A stretch of DNA of 64,000 nucleotides from Pseudomaricurvus alkylphenolicus. Its GTDB lineage: Bacteria > Pseudomonadota > Gammaproteobacteria > Pseudomonadales > Cellvibrionaceae. Below, piece by piece: positions 45,801 through 53,431 of the stretch; position 1 is the first letter of the stretch; the number at the start of each line of letters is the position of its first letter. The stretch lies in assembly GCF_011683955.1 (NCBI RefSeq), contig NZ_JAAQPI010000002.1:200157-264156 (forward strand), read 5' to 3'. The notes under the pieces are model-generated. The model did not search any database, had not been told where the DNA came from, and worked only from the letters and a program-made list of their open reading frames with translations. Made by a program: the position numbers and the translations under genes.

Positions 45801-46152
45801 TTACGGACTGGGTGCCATGGCGATGACGGGTGGCAGCTTCCATCGCGGGGTATTCACGGTTGCCTGGCCGACCGGTGAATTTGGCGCGATGGGGCTGGAA
45901 GGTGCTGTTCGATTGGGCTTTAGGAAAGAACTTGAAGCAGTTGAAGATCCTGCGGAAAAACAGGCTCTGTTCGACAAACTGGTGGCGAAGTCCTATGAGC
46001 GTGGCAAGGCTATTAATATGGCCAGCACCTTGGAAATTGATGAAGTGATTGATCCTGCTGATACACGTCTGTGGATAATGCGTGGTTTAAAAACGAGTGC
46101 GCCCGCGTCTCAGCGTGATGGTAAGAAGTTGCGATTTGTTGACACTTGGTAA
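42874..46152 (+). CDS. Single-chain biotin-dependent acyl-CoA carboxylase (BC-BCCP-CT fusion)
   Basis: All parts of an acyl-CoA carboxylase lie on one 1092-residue chain. The biotin carboxylase spans 1-450 (LLIANRGEIAIRIAQAA, GGGGRGMRAVN, FMEANPRVQVEHTVTEMVYG). A biotin carrier has the modified Lys521 in VIEAMKMEHQ. The carboxyltransferase spans about 590-1092 (GSFQEYGSL, FFTEGGGGRPGDTDYPVVAG, GGSFHRGVFTVAWPTGEFGAMGLEGAV). This order matches the long-chain acyl-CoA carboxylase type described from Mycobacterium, which also accepts short acyl-CoAs. It is unlike housekeeping AccABCD. It faces the steroid cluster and may carboxylate propionyl-CoA or another acyl-CoA from it; that is inference. 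Confidence 0.88.
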   Translation: MSFKRLLIANRGEIAIRIAQAAAELGITSVAVAPQDDCHSLHTQRADQCLDLDGRGTTAYLDGDQLLTLARKHNCDAVHPGYGFLSENSGFASACESSGIAFVGPDSGCLRRFGDKAAARELARQQQVPLLDGTRESTTLEQAQAFFASLPPGSGMMIKAIAGGGGRGMRAVNKAEDIADAFERCRSEAQAAFGRRDVYVEQQVVNARHIEIQVLGDGKAAVHFGERDCSLQRRHQKLLEIAPSPSLSAELRQQMCDAALRMAEATRYRGLGTFEFLLDGDRFYFMEANPRVQVEHTVTEMVYGVDLVLAQIQVAAGCSLADLGLQQECIGSPRGFAIQTRINTETLSENGDVVSAAGTIQRYDLPTGPGVRIDSCGYQGFQSSPYYDSLLAKLIVHSPQPTFAQAVAKTSRTIKQLRIEGIATNQWLHCALLQRQELVSNHINTRFIDDHLPELLEAASQWASPTSDSANPTAASSTKKAAPRDCISIKASMQAVVSDIAVMVGQQVLAGQELVVIEAMKMEHQICAPKAGTVREVLVNSGDGVAPDTALIFLEPAVGANAQATDEAHFDLDCIRADLTELQQRQQKTLDQARPDAVAKRHANGLRMARENIADLLDEGSFQEYGSLTIAAQRRRRSVEELIDISPADGLVAGTGSVNGHLFGEEQSRCMVMSYDYTVFAGTQGAMNHKKTDRMLRLANEQKIPLVFFTEGGGGRPGDTDYPVVAGLDIDTWTSIATLSGQVPIVGITAGRCFAGNAALLGCSDVIIATRDANIGMAGPAMIEGGGLGVFDASEVGPSEIQSHNGVIDILVENETEAVAAAKKYLSYFQGPVEQWQAPDKRHLRHAIPENRLRSYDIHQVIESVADENSVLELRPYFGTGIVTSFLRIEGRPFGLIANNSRHLGGAIDAPAADKASRFIKLCDAFDLPLISLCDTPGFMVGPEAEKSAQVRRFSRLFVAAANMTTPLFSIVLRKGYGLGAMAMTGGSFHRGVFTVAWPTGEFGAMGLEGAVRLGFRKELEAVEDPAEKQALFDKLVAKSYERGKAINMASTLEIDEVIDPADTRLWIMRGLKTSAPASQRDGKKLRFVDTW

Positions 46153-46193
46153 GGGCGTTTGGAATCGGGAGTTGTCAGTCGTTTGAATCTGCA

Positions 46194-46209
46194 GTCACCA
46201 CGGGAGCGG
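46194..46209 (+). repeat. REP-like motif copy
   Basis: GTCACCACGGGAGCGG matches the GTCGCCC-NN-GAGCGGG core of the palindromes at 18802-18819 and 18922-18938 (minus strand). It stands next to a long hairpin in the convergent gap between the carboxylase and a thiolase. Intergenic location and recurrence are the only evidence. Confidence 0.35.
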
Positions 46210-46220
46210 CGCTTGTGCCG

Positions 46221-46274
46221 GGCTTTTCGGGACTGAGGGCGGTCCGTAGGACCAACCGACAGTTCCAAAAAGCC
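46221..46274. terminator. Long imperfect hairpin between convergent genes
   Basis: The outer arms GGCTTTTCGGGACT and AGTTCCAAAAAGCC are almost complementary and share a centre with the inner GGTCC-GTA-GGACC. The result is a stem of roughly 25 bp with a few mismatches. It sits between two convergent genes, with T- or A-rich arms on both sides, so it may act as a bidirectional terminator. Confidence 0.5.
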
Positions 46275-46305
46275 TGATTGCCGCTTGTAGCAAAAAATTG
46301 AGGAA

Positions 46306-47508
46306 TCAATAAACTTCAAATAATCCGGCAGCACCCATACCACCGCCGATACACATAGTCACCACCACATACTTAACACCACGGCGCTGCCCTTCCAGCA
46401 ACGCATGGCCCACCATGCGGGCACCGCTCATACCAAAGGGATGACCAATGGAAATTGCACCACCGTTAACATTCATCAGCTCATTATCAATATCGAGCTT
46501 GTCGCGACAATAAATCACCTGAGACGCAAACGCCTCATTCAACTCCCAAAGACCGATATCCCCAACCGACAACCCATGACGATCCAGCAACTTCGGAATG
46601 GCGAACACCGGCCCAATACCCATCTCATCGGCCTTACAGCCGGCAACCGCCAAACCACGATAAGCCCCCAGTGGCTTTAGCCCCTGTTGCTCCGCCAATT
46701 TAGAATCCATTAACACGCAAGCGGACGCACCATCGGACAACTGCGAGGCATTACCCGCCGTAATGAATTTACCCTCTGGAACCCACTTACCGTCCTTCCA
46801 GACCGGCTCAAGTCCCTGCAGACTCTGCAGCGTTGTTGACGGACGATTACACTCATCCCGAGCTATGGTCACCTCCTCGTAAGTGGTCTCCTTAGTCTCG
46901 CGATTGAACAAGGCCTTGGTCGTCGACATCGGCACAATCTCATTCTCAAACAGACCCGCCTCTTGCGCCGCCGCCGTACGCATCTGGCTCTGCAGCGCGT
47001 ACTCATCCTGTGCATCACGGGAAATACCGTAGCGCTCAGCCACAATCTCCGCCGTTTCAATCATCGGAATATAAGCCGTGGGATCCACCTCCAACACGGC
47101 TTTGGACACATTTCGATACGTATTTTTGTGCTTATTCTGAGTCAAAGAAATCGACTCAACACCACCGGCCACCGCCACATCATACTCATTACACATGATG
47201 CTCTTGGCAGCCGTGGCTATGGTCATCAGACCGGAGGAACACTGACGCTCCATCGCCATCCCGGAAGTCGACTCCGGCAATCCACCCGCCAGCGCACACA
47301 AGCGGCCCAGATTATAAGCCTGGGTGCCCTGCTGTGCCGCCGCGCCCATAACACAGTCATCCACCAGATTGGGATCGATACCCGCCCGCGCTACCGCCGC
47401 ACGAACGGCATGTCCACCCATGGCCGGCGCTTCGGTATCATTGAATGCACCACGAAAAGACTTGCCCAGTGCTGTACGGGCGGTTGCTACAATTACGGCT
47501 TCGCGCAT
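46306..47508 (-). CDS. Acetyl-CoA C-acyltransferase (thiolase)
   Basis: This enzyme cleaves a 3-oxoacyl-CoA with CoA. The 400-residue protein has the nucleophile Cys90 in MERQCSSGL, the NEAFASQ segment, the His in [11 protein letters not shown] and the second Cys in [13 protein letters not shown]. It is not the FadA6 type, which is encoded at 52134, so the cluster carries two thiolases. It is the last gene of the leftward steroid arm, 30 bp after the MaoC gene, and would act on side-chain or late ring products. The ATG has AAGG eight bases upstream. Confidence 0.9.
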   Translation of the reverse strand: MREAVIVATARTALGKSFRGAFNDTEAPAMGGHAVRAAVARAGIDPNLVDDCVMGAAAQQGTQAYNLGRLCALAGGLPESTSGMAMERQCSSGLMTIATAAKSIMCNEYDVAVAGGVESISLTQNKHKNTYRNVSKAVLEVDPTAYIPMIETAEIVAERYGISRDAQDEYALQSQMRTAAAQEAGLFENEIVPMSTTKALFNRETKETTYEEVTIARDECNRPSTTLQSLQGLEPVWKDGKWVPEGKFITAGNASQLSDGASACVLMDSKLAEQQGLKPLGAYRGLAVAGCKADEMGIGPVFAIPKLLDRHGLSVGDIGLWELNEAFASQVIYCRDKLDIDNELMNVNGGAISIGHPFGMSGARMVGHALLEGQRRGVKYVVVTMCIGGGMGAAGLFEVY

Positions 47509-47538
47509 AATAATTACCTTAAGAAATCTGTCTGAAAA

Positions 47539-47991
47539 TCAGTAATAACGAGAGATGGTATCTACTACACAAGCGGGGCGATCATTGCCCTCAATCTCAA
47601 CCGTTACCCGTATGGTGGCCTGCACGCCCCCCTTGACCTCTTCCACCTTGATTAACTCACCGACACCCCGCACACGGGAATTGACGGTAACCGGCGATGG
47701 GAAACGGATTTTTTCGCAACCGTAGTTCACGCCCATGGAAATTCCCTGCACATCAACAATCTGTGGCAAGAACAGATTTACCAAAGACAGCGTCAAATAG
47801 CCGTGGGCAATGGTCGCCTTGAAAGGGCCGTCTTTAGCGCGTTCAGGGTCCACATGAATCCACTGGTGATCCCCTGTGGCCTCGGCAAACAAATTGATAC
47901 GCTCCTGATCAATCTCAAGCCAGTCGCTTTCACCCAGGCGATTACCCACGGCATTGCTTAATTCAGAGGGTGTTTTAAAAACCGTTGTCAT
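47539..47991 (-). CDS. MaoC-family (R)-specific enoyl-CoA hydratase
   Basis: This 150-residue hot-dog-fold hydratase has the catalytic loop IDQERINLFAEATGDHQWIHVDPERAKDGPFKATIAHGYLTLSL, containing the conserved Asp and His, followed by GVNYGCEKIRFPSPV. It would hydrate an enoyl-CoA intermediate. In actinobacterial steroid clusters, MaoC-like proteins act in side-chain oxidation; which step this one serves is unknown. It lies between the thiolase and ipdF genes with short gaps, all on the same strand. Confidence 0.9.
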   Translation of the reverse strand: MTTVFKTPSELSNAVGNRLGESDWLEIDQERINLFAEATGDHQWIHVDPERAKDGPFKATIAHGYLTLSLVNLFLPQIVDVQGISMGVNYGCEKIRFPSPVTVNSRVRGVGELIKVEEVKGGVQATIRVTVEIEGNDRPACVVDTISRYY

Positions 47992-48011
47992 AGAACTTCT
48001 CCGTCGTTACT

Positions 48012-48815
48012 TCAGCTGCGCTGACTGGAACAGGAAATGATTTCACCGGTGAGGTAGCTGGAATAATCGGAAGCGAGGAATACCATAATATTGGCCACTT
48101 CCCAGACTTCGGCGCCCCGACCATAGGCTTCTTTGCCTTCCAGCTCCGCCAACAGCTCAGGCGGAGCGGACTTCTTCAACATGGGATGAACCGCCAGAGA
48201 CGGCGAAACCGCGTTGATACGTACACCAAACTCCGCTGCTTCCAGCGCAGCGCAGCGCGTTAGCGCCATGACACCGGCTTTTGCCGCAGCGTAGTGGGAC
48301 TGCTCTTTTTGCGCCCGCCAGCCCAGCACAGAAGCATTGTTGACGATCACTCCGCCCCCCTTGCCGGATTCATAACGAGTCTTCATCACTTTCATCATGT
48401 GACGGGTCATGCGCATGGTGCCATTCAGGGTTACGTCGATGACCTTCATCCACTCCGGATCTTCCATTTCGATCAGAGCTTTGGTTGTACCCAAACCGGC
48501 GTTGTTGATGAGTACATCGGTGCCGGCGAGCTTGTCTTCGGCAAATGCGATCAAGGCCTGAACCTGCTCTTCATCCGCCACATTGCAGACTTTGCCATAG
48601 ACCTGCTCCAGACCGGTTTCTTCCTGCAGTTTTTTTACCGATTCCTGCAGACGACCATCGTGAATATCGCTGATCACAATAGCGCGACAGCCTTCTTCCA
48701 CGCACTTTTTCGCTGCCGCAAAACCAATGCCCGCACCTGCTGCCGCAGTGATCAGGACGGAGCGGTGTTTGAGTAAACCGTGACCGGACACGTATGTGGG
48801 ATTGTGAATATCCAT
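48012..48815 (-). CDS. ipdF: IpdF-type short-chain dehydrogenase (steroid ring C/D degradation)
   Basis: IpdF of actinobacteria oxidoreduces the 5-hydroxyl/oxo group of methylhexahydroindane-propanoate-derived CoA esters. The 267-residue SDR has the cofactor motif TAAAGAGIGFAAAKK. Its catalytic region VNNASVLGWRAQKEQSHYAAAKAGVMALTRCAALEAAEFGVRINAVSPSLA is, as I recall, nearly identical to actinobacterial IpdF, and so is the ending SDYSSYLTGEIIS. That level of match, together with EchA20, IpdC and IpdAB in the same cluster, supports the assignment. The start ATG has GGAG six bases upstream. Confidence 0.85.
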   Translation of the reverse strand: MDIHNPTYVSGHGLLKHRSVLITAAAGAGIGFAAAKKCVEEGCRAIVISDIHDGRLQESVKKLQEETGLEQVYGKVCNVADEEQVQALIAFAEDKLAGTDVLINNAGLGTTKALIEMEDPEWMKVIDVTLNGTMRMTRHMMKVMKTRYESGKGGGVIVNNASVLGWRAQKEQSHYAAAKAGVMALTRCAALEAAEFGVRINAVSPSLAVHPMLKKSAPPELLAELEGKEAYGRGAEVWEVANIMVFLASDYSSYLTGEIISCSSQRS

Positions 48816-48828
48816 AGGGAACTCCGCG

Positions 48829-50031
48829 TTATTTTGCTGCTACGCGAGGTTCCTTGGGCATACCCAAACCCCGCTCGGCAATAATGTTCTTTTGTATTTC
48901 GTTGGTGCCGCCGTAAATCGTGTCGGATCTGACAAACAGATACATGGCTTGCAGACGACTGAGTTCGTAGGGGCCACCCTCAAGAACCTGACTTTCCGGT
49001 CCGAGCACATCCATCGCCAACTCGCCCATGGTGCGGTGCCAGGTCGCCCAGAACAGCTTATAGATCAGCGCTTCTTTCTGCAGGCTGCCATCGCTGCCCC
49101 CCTGGCCGGATAACATGCGCATGGAGTTGTAGCGCATGATCTTCAGTTCCGTGTGCGCCTTTGCCAGACGTTGGCGAATAGCGGGGTTCTTGGCGGCCCC
49201 ATTACGCCTGGCGATTTCAATCACCTGATTGAGCTCATTTTGGAACTGCATCTGCTGGCCCAGCGTCGACACACCACGCTCAAAGCCCAGCAACCCCATG
49301 GCGACCTTCCAGCCGTCACCCGGTGCCCCAACGATGTCACCGGCGTCGCACTCGGCATCGTCAAAGAACACTTCGTTGAATTCACAGGTGCCTGTGATTT
49401 GCTCGATACCACGAACGTCAATGCCGGGCTGATCCATTTTCATCAGGAAAAAACCCAGACCTTTGTGTGCCACCGAATCAGGATCGGTACGAGCAATCAC
49501 AAAAATATAGTCAGACTCATGGGCTAAAGAAGTCCACACTTTCTGGCCATTGATAATCCATTTGCCCTTTTCTTCGTCGAAGCGGGCACGGGTTTTCACG
49601 TTGGCCAAATCGGAACCGGCGCCGGGTTCGGAGTAACCCTGGCACCAGAGCTCGGTACCGGCAACAATGCCGGGCAGGTACTTCTGTTTTTGCTCCTCGG
49701 AACCAAAGGCAATAATGGTGGGACCGGCCAGGCCCTCACCAATATGACCGACATGGCCCGGAGCACCTGCGCGTGCATACTCCTCGTTAAAGATCACCTG
49801 CTGCTCAATACTGCAGCCGCGACCACCGTATTCGGTTGGCCAGCCGATACAGGTCCAGCCACCTTCAGCCAGCTTTTGCTCCCAGCGTTTGCGCTCCTCG
49901 GGATACATGTGCTCGTCGCCGGGGCCGCCGCGAAACCTGAGCTTGGCGAATTCCCCGGTCAGGTTTTGCTGCAACCAGGTGGCAACTTCCTGGCGAAACT
50001 GTTCGTCTTCGGCACTAAAACTGAGTTTCAT
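48829..50031 (-). CDS. fadE30: Acyl-CoA dehydrogenase, FadE30-like (catalytic type)
   Basis: This 400-residue flavoprotein oxidises a steroid-derived acyl-CoA. Seen features are CQGYSEPGAGSDLANVKTRA, NGQKVWTSLAHESDYIFVIARTD, the catalytic glutamate E251 in LLGFERGVSTLGQQ, and DTIYGGTNEIQKNIIAERGLG at the end. The glutamate position matches that of FadE26, isovaleryl- and long-chain dehydrogenases. The wording is very close to mycobacterial FadE30, which acts on 5-OH-HIP-CoA. The next gene upstream encodes a smaller dehydrogenase lacking this glutamate, so the two may form an alpha2beta2 enzyme. Confidence 0.82.
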   Translation of the reverse strand: MKLSFSAEDEQFRQEVATWLQQNLTGEFAKLRFRGGPGDEHMYPEERKRWEQKLAEGGWTCIGWPTEYGGRGCSIEQQVIFNEEYARAGAPGHVGHIGEGLAGPTIIAFGSEEQKQKYLPGIVAGTELWCQGYSEPGAGSDLANVKTRARFDEEKGKWIINGQKVWTSLAHESDYIFVIARTDPDSVAHKGLGFFLMKMDQPGIDVRGIEQITGTCEFNEVFFDDAECDAGDIVGAPGDGWKVAMGLLGFERGVSTLGQQMQFQNELNQVIEIARRNGAAKNPAIRQRLAKAHTELKIMRYNSMRMLSGQGGSDGSLQKEALIYKLFWATWHRTMGELAMDVLGPESQVLEGGPYELSRLQAMYLFVRSDTIYGGTNEIQKNIIAERGLGMPKEPRVAAK

Positions 50032-50048
50032 GTCATTTACCTCTGCCG

Positions 50049-51230
50049 TTACGCCACTTCGCCGTCGAGCAGCATCGCTGCCAGACGTTCACGATGATAG
50101 TCACCGTTACCCAGCAGATGCTCACTGGCCTTGGCGCGCTTGAAGTACAGATGTACGTCGTATTCCCAGGTAAAGCCGACACCACCATGCATCTGGATGG
50201 CTTCTCCGGCATTGCTGAAATACACATCGGAGCAGTAGGACTTGGCGACGCTGGCGGCCTCGTTCAATTCGCCGGCCAGTTCACCGCCAGTCAGAGCTTC
50301 CTGAGCGACACAAGCCGCGTAGTAGACACCGGAGCGAGCCACTTCGACCTGGGTCATCATGTCGGCAGCCTTGTGTTTGATCGCCTGAAAACTGGCGATG
50401 GGGCGATTAAACTGGGTGCGTTCCTTGGTATATTCAACCGTGATATCCATCACCTGTTGGGCACCGCCCATTTGCTCCGCCGCCAACGCGACTGTGGCCA
50501 GGTTAATGATGGTCTGCAGTTGCGGCCAGGCTTGTCCCGGCTCACCCATCAAAGCGGTGGGCGGCACTCGAACCCGATCCAGAGAAATATTGGCCAGCTT
50601 GCGCGTTTGGTCCATGGTCGGCAAAATTTGACGATTGATTCCGAGAGTATCTGCCGGAACGACAAACAAACTGATACCATCTGTGCCGCAGCTGCCGGGT
50701 TCCCTCGCAGCAACAATCAGCAACTCTGCACTGCCACCATCGACCACGTAGCGCAATTCACCGCTGAGCATATAGTCATCGCCATCACGGGTAACGGTGG
50801 CTTCTACCGCCTCCGCGTGCCACTGCCCACCAAACTGACCGGCGGCTGCACCCGTGTGGGCCAGGGTTGCCGTCATGCCTTCGCAGATACGGGGCAGGTA
50901 ACGGGTTTTCTGTTCTTCAGTCCCGGCAACCAGCAACGCATTGGTTGCCAGACACACGGTGGAAAAGAAAGGCGAGCACAACAGAAACCGCCCCATCTGC
51001 TCCACCATGGCGACCAATTCCACGTAGCCCAATCCCATACCCCCGTATTGTTCGGGAATATGAATCGCCTGCCAGTACATGTCGGCACAGATCCGTTGCC
51101 ACAGCTCCGCATCGAAGCCATGTTCACTGACCATGGCCGCCCGCACCGCGGCGCTGTCCGATACTTCGGCCAGAAATGCTTGCGCGGTGTCGCGTATCAT
51201 CAACTGCTCATCGGTAAACGCGAAGTCCAT
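50049..51230 (-). CDS. Acyl-CoA dehydrogenase-like subunit without the catalytic glutamate
   Basis: This 393-residue protein has the acyl-CoA dehydrogenase fold (FTDEQLMIRDTAQAFLAE, IPEQYGGMGLGYVEL, RTQFNRPIASFQAIKHKAADM, IQMHGGVGFTWEYDVHLYFKRA). The helix that normally carries the FER glutamate reads INLATVALAAEQ, and no YEGT-type base is present either. Steroid degraders use such chains as partners of catalytic ones in alpha2beta2 enzymes. It lies 17 bp upstream of the catalytic FadE30-like gene, consistent with a pair. Its own active-site role may be limited to FAD or CoA binding. Confidence 0.82.
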   Translation of the reverse strand: MDFAFTDEQLMIRDTAQAFLAEVSDSAAVRAAMVSEHGFDAELWQRICADMYWQAIHIPEQYGGMGLGYVELVAMVEQMGRFLLCSPFFSTVCLATNALLVAGTEEQKTRYLPRICEGMTATLAHTGAAAGQFGGQWHAEAVEATVTRDGDDYMLSGELRYVVDGGSAELLIVAAREPGSCGTDGISLFVVPADTLGINRQILPTMDQTRKLANISLDRVRVPPTALMGEPGQAWPQLQTIINLATVALAAEQMGGAQQVMDITVEYTKERTQFNRPIASFQAIKHKAADMMTQVEVARSGVYYAACVAQEALTGGELAGELNEAASVAKSYCSDVYFSNAGEAIQMHGGVGFTWEYDVHLYFKRAKASEHLLGNGDYHRERLAAMLLDGEVA

Positions 51231-51232
51231 CG

Positions 51233-52117
51233 TCAGCTACCGTAGACTTTTTGGGCGGGGACTTCTTTGGCCAGCAGTTGGTCAATAGCAGAGCCAACTT
51301 CAGCGGGCTCCCAGCGGGCGCCCTTATCCACCCCTTCGGTGGTGCGCCAACCGTCGGCGATGGAAATCCTGCCACCTTCGGCTTCAAAAATTCGACCGGT
51401 GATGGCTTTGGAATCTTCTGCTGCCAACCAGGCCAACAGGGAAGACACATTTTCCGGTGCCCAGTAATCAAAACTGCCGTCTTCGGGTTTGGCCATGCGG
51501 GTGGCCATTTCTTCCACGGCCGTGGTCATTCCGGTACGAGCAGCGGGAGCGATGGCATTTGCGGTAACACCGTAACGCGCCAGCTCCACCGCCTGGTTCA
51601 AGGTCAAGGCAGCAATACCGGCTTTGGCAGCTGCGTAGTTAGACTGTCCGACCGAACCCTGCAAACCTGCACCCGAAGTGGTATTGATGATTCGTGCATC
51701 CACCTCGCGCCCTTCTTTCGACAAACCGCGCCAGTAATGCACGGCGTGAGAGGTGATGCAGAAGTGGCCCTTCAGATGCACACTCATAATCGCATCCCAA
51801 TCGGCTTCGCTCATAGACGCAAACATGCGATCGCGATTGATGCCTGCGTTGTTCAACACAGCGTGCAGATCACCGAAGGCGTCAATAGCCTGCTTGACGG
51901 CATTGGCACTGTCGTCGTAGTTGGTGATGTCAGAGGTATTTACCACCGCTTTGCCACCGGCCTGTGTGATTTCGTCAACGACAGCGCTGGCGGCCGCTTC
52001 GTTGATGTCATTGACAACAACGCAAGCACCTTCGGCAGCAAAAACTTTCGCATGAGCAGCACCCAGACCACCGCCGGCCCCGGTGATGATGACAACTCGG
52101 TTATTCAGAATTCCCAT
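51233..52117 (-). CDS. Short-chain dehydrogenase of the steroid cluster (Rv3548c-like)
   Basis: This 294-residue SDR has the cofactor motif ITGAGGGLGAAHAKVFAAEGACVVVNDI, the NNAG motif in LNNAGINRDRM, and the catalytic TTSGAGLQGSVGQSNYAAAKAGIAALT with Tyr and Lys. It resembles the hydroxyacyl-CoA dehydrogenase half of 17-beta-HSD4 proteins and an SDR in the mycobacterial KstR2 regulon. A 3-hydroxyacyl-CoA or hydroxysteroid substrate is inferred. The ATG at 52117 is chosen because it begins the Rossmann fold; a longer frame to 52219 overlaps the thiolase gene. Confidence 0.82.
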   Translation of the reverse strand: MGILNNRVVIITGAGGGLGAAHAKVFAAEGACVVVNDINEAAASAVVDEITQAGGKAVVNTSDITNYDDSANAVKQAIDAFGDLHAVLNNAGINRDRMFASMSEADWDAIMSVHLKGHFCITSHAVHYWRGLSKEGREVDARIINTTSGAGLQGSVGQSNYAAAKAGIAALTLNQAVELARYGVTANAIAPAARTGMTTAVEEMATRMAKPEDGSFDYWAPENVSSLLAWLAAEDSKAITGRIFEAEGGRISIADGWRTTEGVDKGARWEPAEVGSAIDQLLAKEVPAQKVYGS

Positions 52118-52133
52118 AATATGTTCTGCCTTT

Positions 52134-53282
52134 TTACAGTCTTTCGATAATGGTGACGTTGGCCTGACCACCACCTTCGCACATGGTTTGCAAACCAAAG
52201 CGACCGTTGCTTCTTTCAAGCTCGTGCAACAGAGTCGTCATCAGTTTTGTGCCGGTTGCCCCCAGTGGGTGACCCAAGGCAATAGCACCACCGTTAACGT
52301 TGGTTTTGGCGTGGTCATAACCGGTTTCTTTAAGCCAGGCCATGGCGACCGAGGCAAAGGCCTCGTTAATTTCCACCAAATCGATATCCGCCAGGCTCAT
52401 ACCGGATTTCTTTAACGCGTGCTCAGTAGCGGGGATGGGCGCGGTCAGCATCCAGATAGGATCATCTGCGCGTACACTCATATGATGTATGCGCGCACGC
52501 GGTGTCAGCTGGTAGCGTTTTAGCGCCGCCTCGGACACCAGCAACAGGGCAGAAGCCGCGTCGCAGGTTTGCGAAGCCACCCCTGCGGTCACCTTGTCAC
52601 AACCGAAAATACCTTCCAGTTCTGCCATTTTTTCCAGGCTGGACTGGCGCGGAGTTTCATCCATGGAAACACCGGCGATCGGCACAATCTCACGATCAAA
52701 GCGGCCTTCTTCAATGGCCTTGAGGGCGCGGTTGTGTGACTCCAGGGAGTAGACTTCCAACTCTTGGCGTTCGAGCCCCCACTTGTCGGCAATCATTTGC
52801 GCCGAGTTAAATTGCGTCGGCGGTACGTCACCATAGCGTTTGACCCAACCCTCAGAACCGGTGAACGGATTGGTGAATCCCATGGGTTCGGCGGCGATCA
52901 TGGCCGAAGAAATCGGGATCTGGGTCATGGTCTGAACACCACCGGCCACTACGACATCCTGAGTACCCGACATGATGGCCTGGGCGGCAAAGTGCACTGC
53001 CTGCTGGGAAGAGCCACACTGGCGGTCTACCGTGGTGCCGGGCACCGCCTGATCCAGACCCGCCGCCAGCCAACAGGTGCGGGCGATATCGCCGGCCAGG
53101 GGACCGATGGTGTCGACACAGCCGAAGATCACGTCGTCATAATCCGCATCGGGAACGCCATTGCGCTCTACCAGTGCCTTGAGGACATGCCCTCCCAGGT
53201 CGGCGGCATGGATACCGGCAAGTCCGCCTTTACGGCGGCCGGTGGGGGTACGAATGGCATCAACAATATAGGCTTCCGCCAT
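52134..53282 (-). CDS. fadA6: Steroid ring degradation thiolase FadA6
   Basis: FadA6 thiolyses the opened C-ring acyl-CoA late in HIP degradation. The 382-residue protein has AYIVDAIRTPTGRRKGGLAGIHAADLG, nucleophile Cys89 in TTVDRQCGSSQQA, VEINEAFASVAMAWLKE, the active His in GGAIALGHPLGATG, and MCEGGGQANVTIIERL. From memory it follows mycobacterial FadA6 along the whole length, including ARIHHMSVRADDP. The ATG has AGGAG eight bases upstream. It has its own 150-bp leader containing a small palindrome, and precedes the SDR by 16 bp. Confidence 0.85.
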   Translation of the reverse strand: MAEAYIVDAIRTPTGRRKGGLAGIHAADLGGHVLKALVERNGVPDADYDDVIFGCVDTIGPLAGDIARTCWLAAGLDQAVPGTTVDRQCGSSQQAVHFAAQAIMSGTQDVVVAGGVQTMTQIPISSAMIAAEPMGFTNPFTGSEGWVKRYGDVPPTQFNSAQMIADKWGLERQELEVYSLESHNRALKAIEEGRFDREIVPIAGVSMDETPRQSSLEKMAELEGIFGCDKVTAGVASQTCDAASALLLVSEAALKRYQLTPRARIHHMSVRADDPIWMLTAPIPATEHALKKSGMSLADIDLVEINEAFASVAMAWLKETGYDHAKTNVNGGAIALGHPLGATGTKLMTTLLHELERSNGRFGLQTMCEGGGQANVTIIERL

Positions 53283-53308
53283 GATTGAGCTCCTGCTAAG
53301 AGAATTCG

Positions 53309-53322
53309 ATAGTATTTACTAT
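53309..53322. promoter_or_regulatory. Palindrome ATAGTA-TT-TACTAT in the fadA6 leader
   Basis: A perfect 6-bp-arm palindrome lies 27 bp upstream of the fadA6 start, in the 149-bp gap between two steroid genes. A GGCTCAG/CTGAGCC pair with a 27-base loop follows at about 53334-53374. Either could be an internal operator or an attenuator. The short arms keep confidence low. Confidence 0.3.
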
Positions 53323-53431
53323 GGAGAAATTGAGGCTCAGCGGCATCGGCCGATTGAACTAGGGTGACTGAGCCAAAAGGCTGCGCCCGGTGGCGAAAAT
53401 AACCGTACCGCTACCGGGTGCTCAGGCAGTG

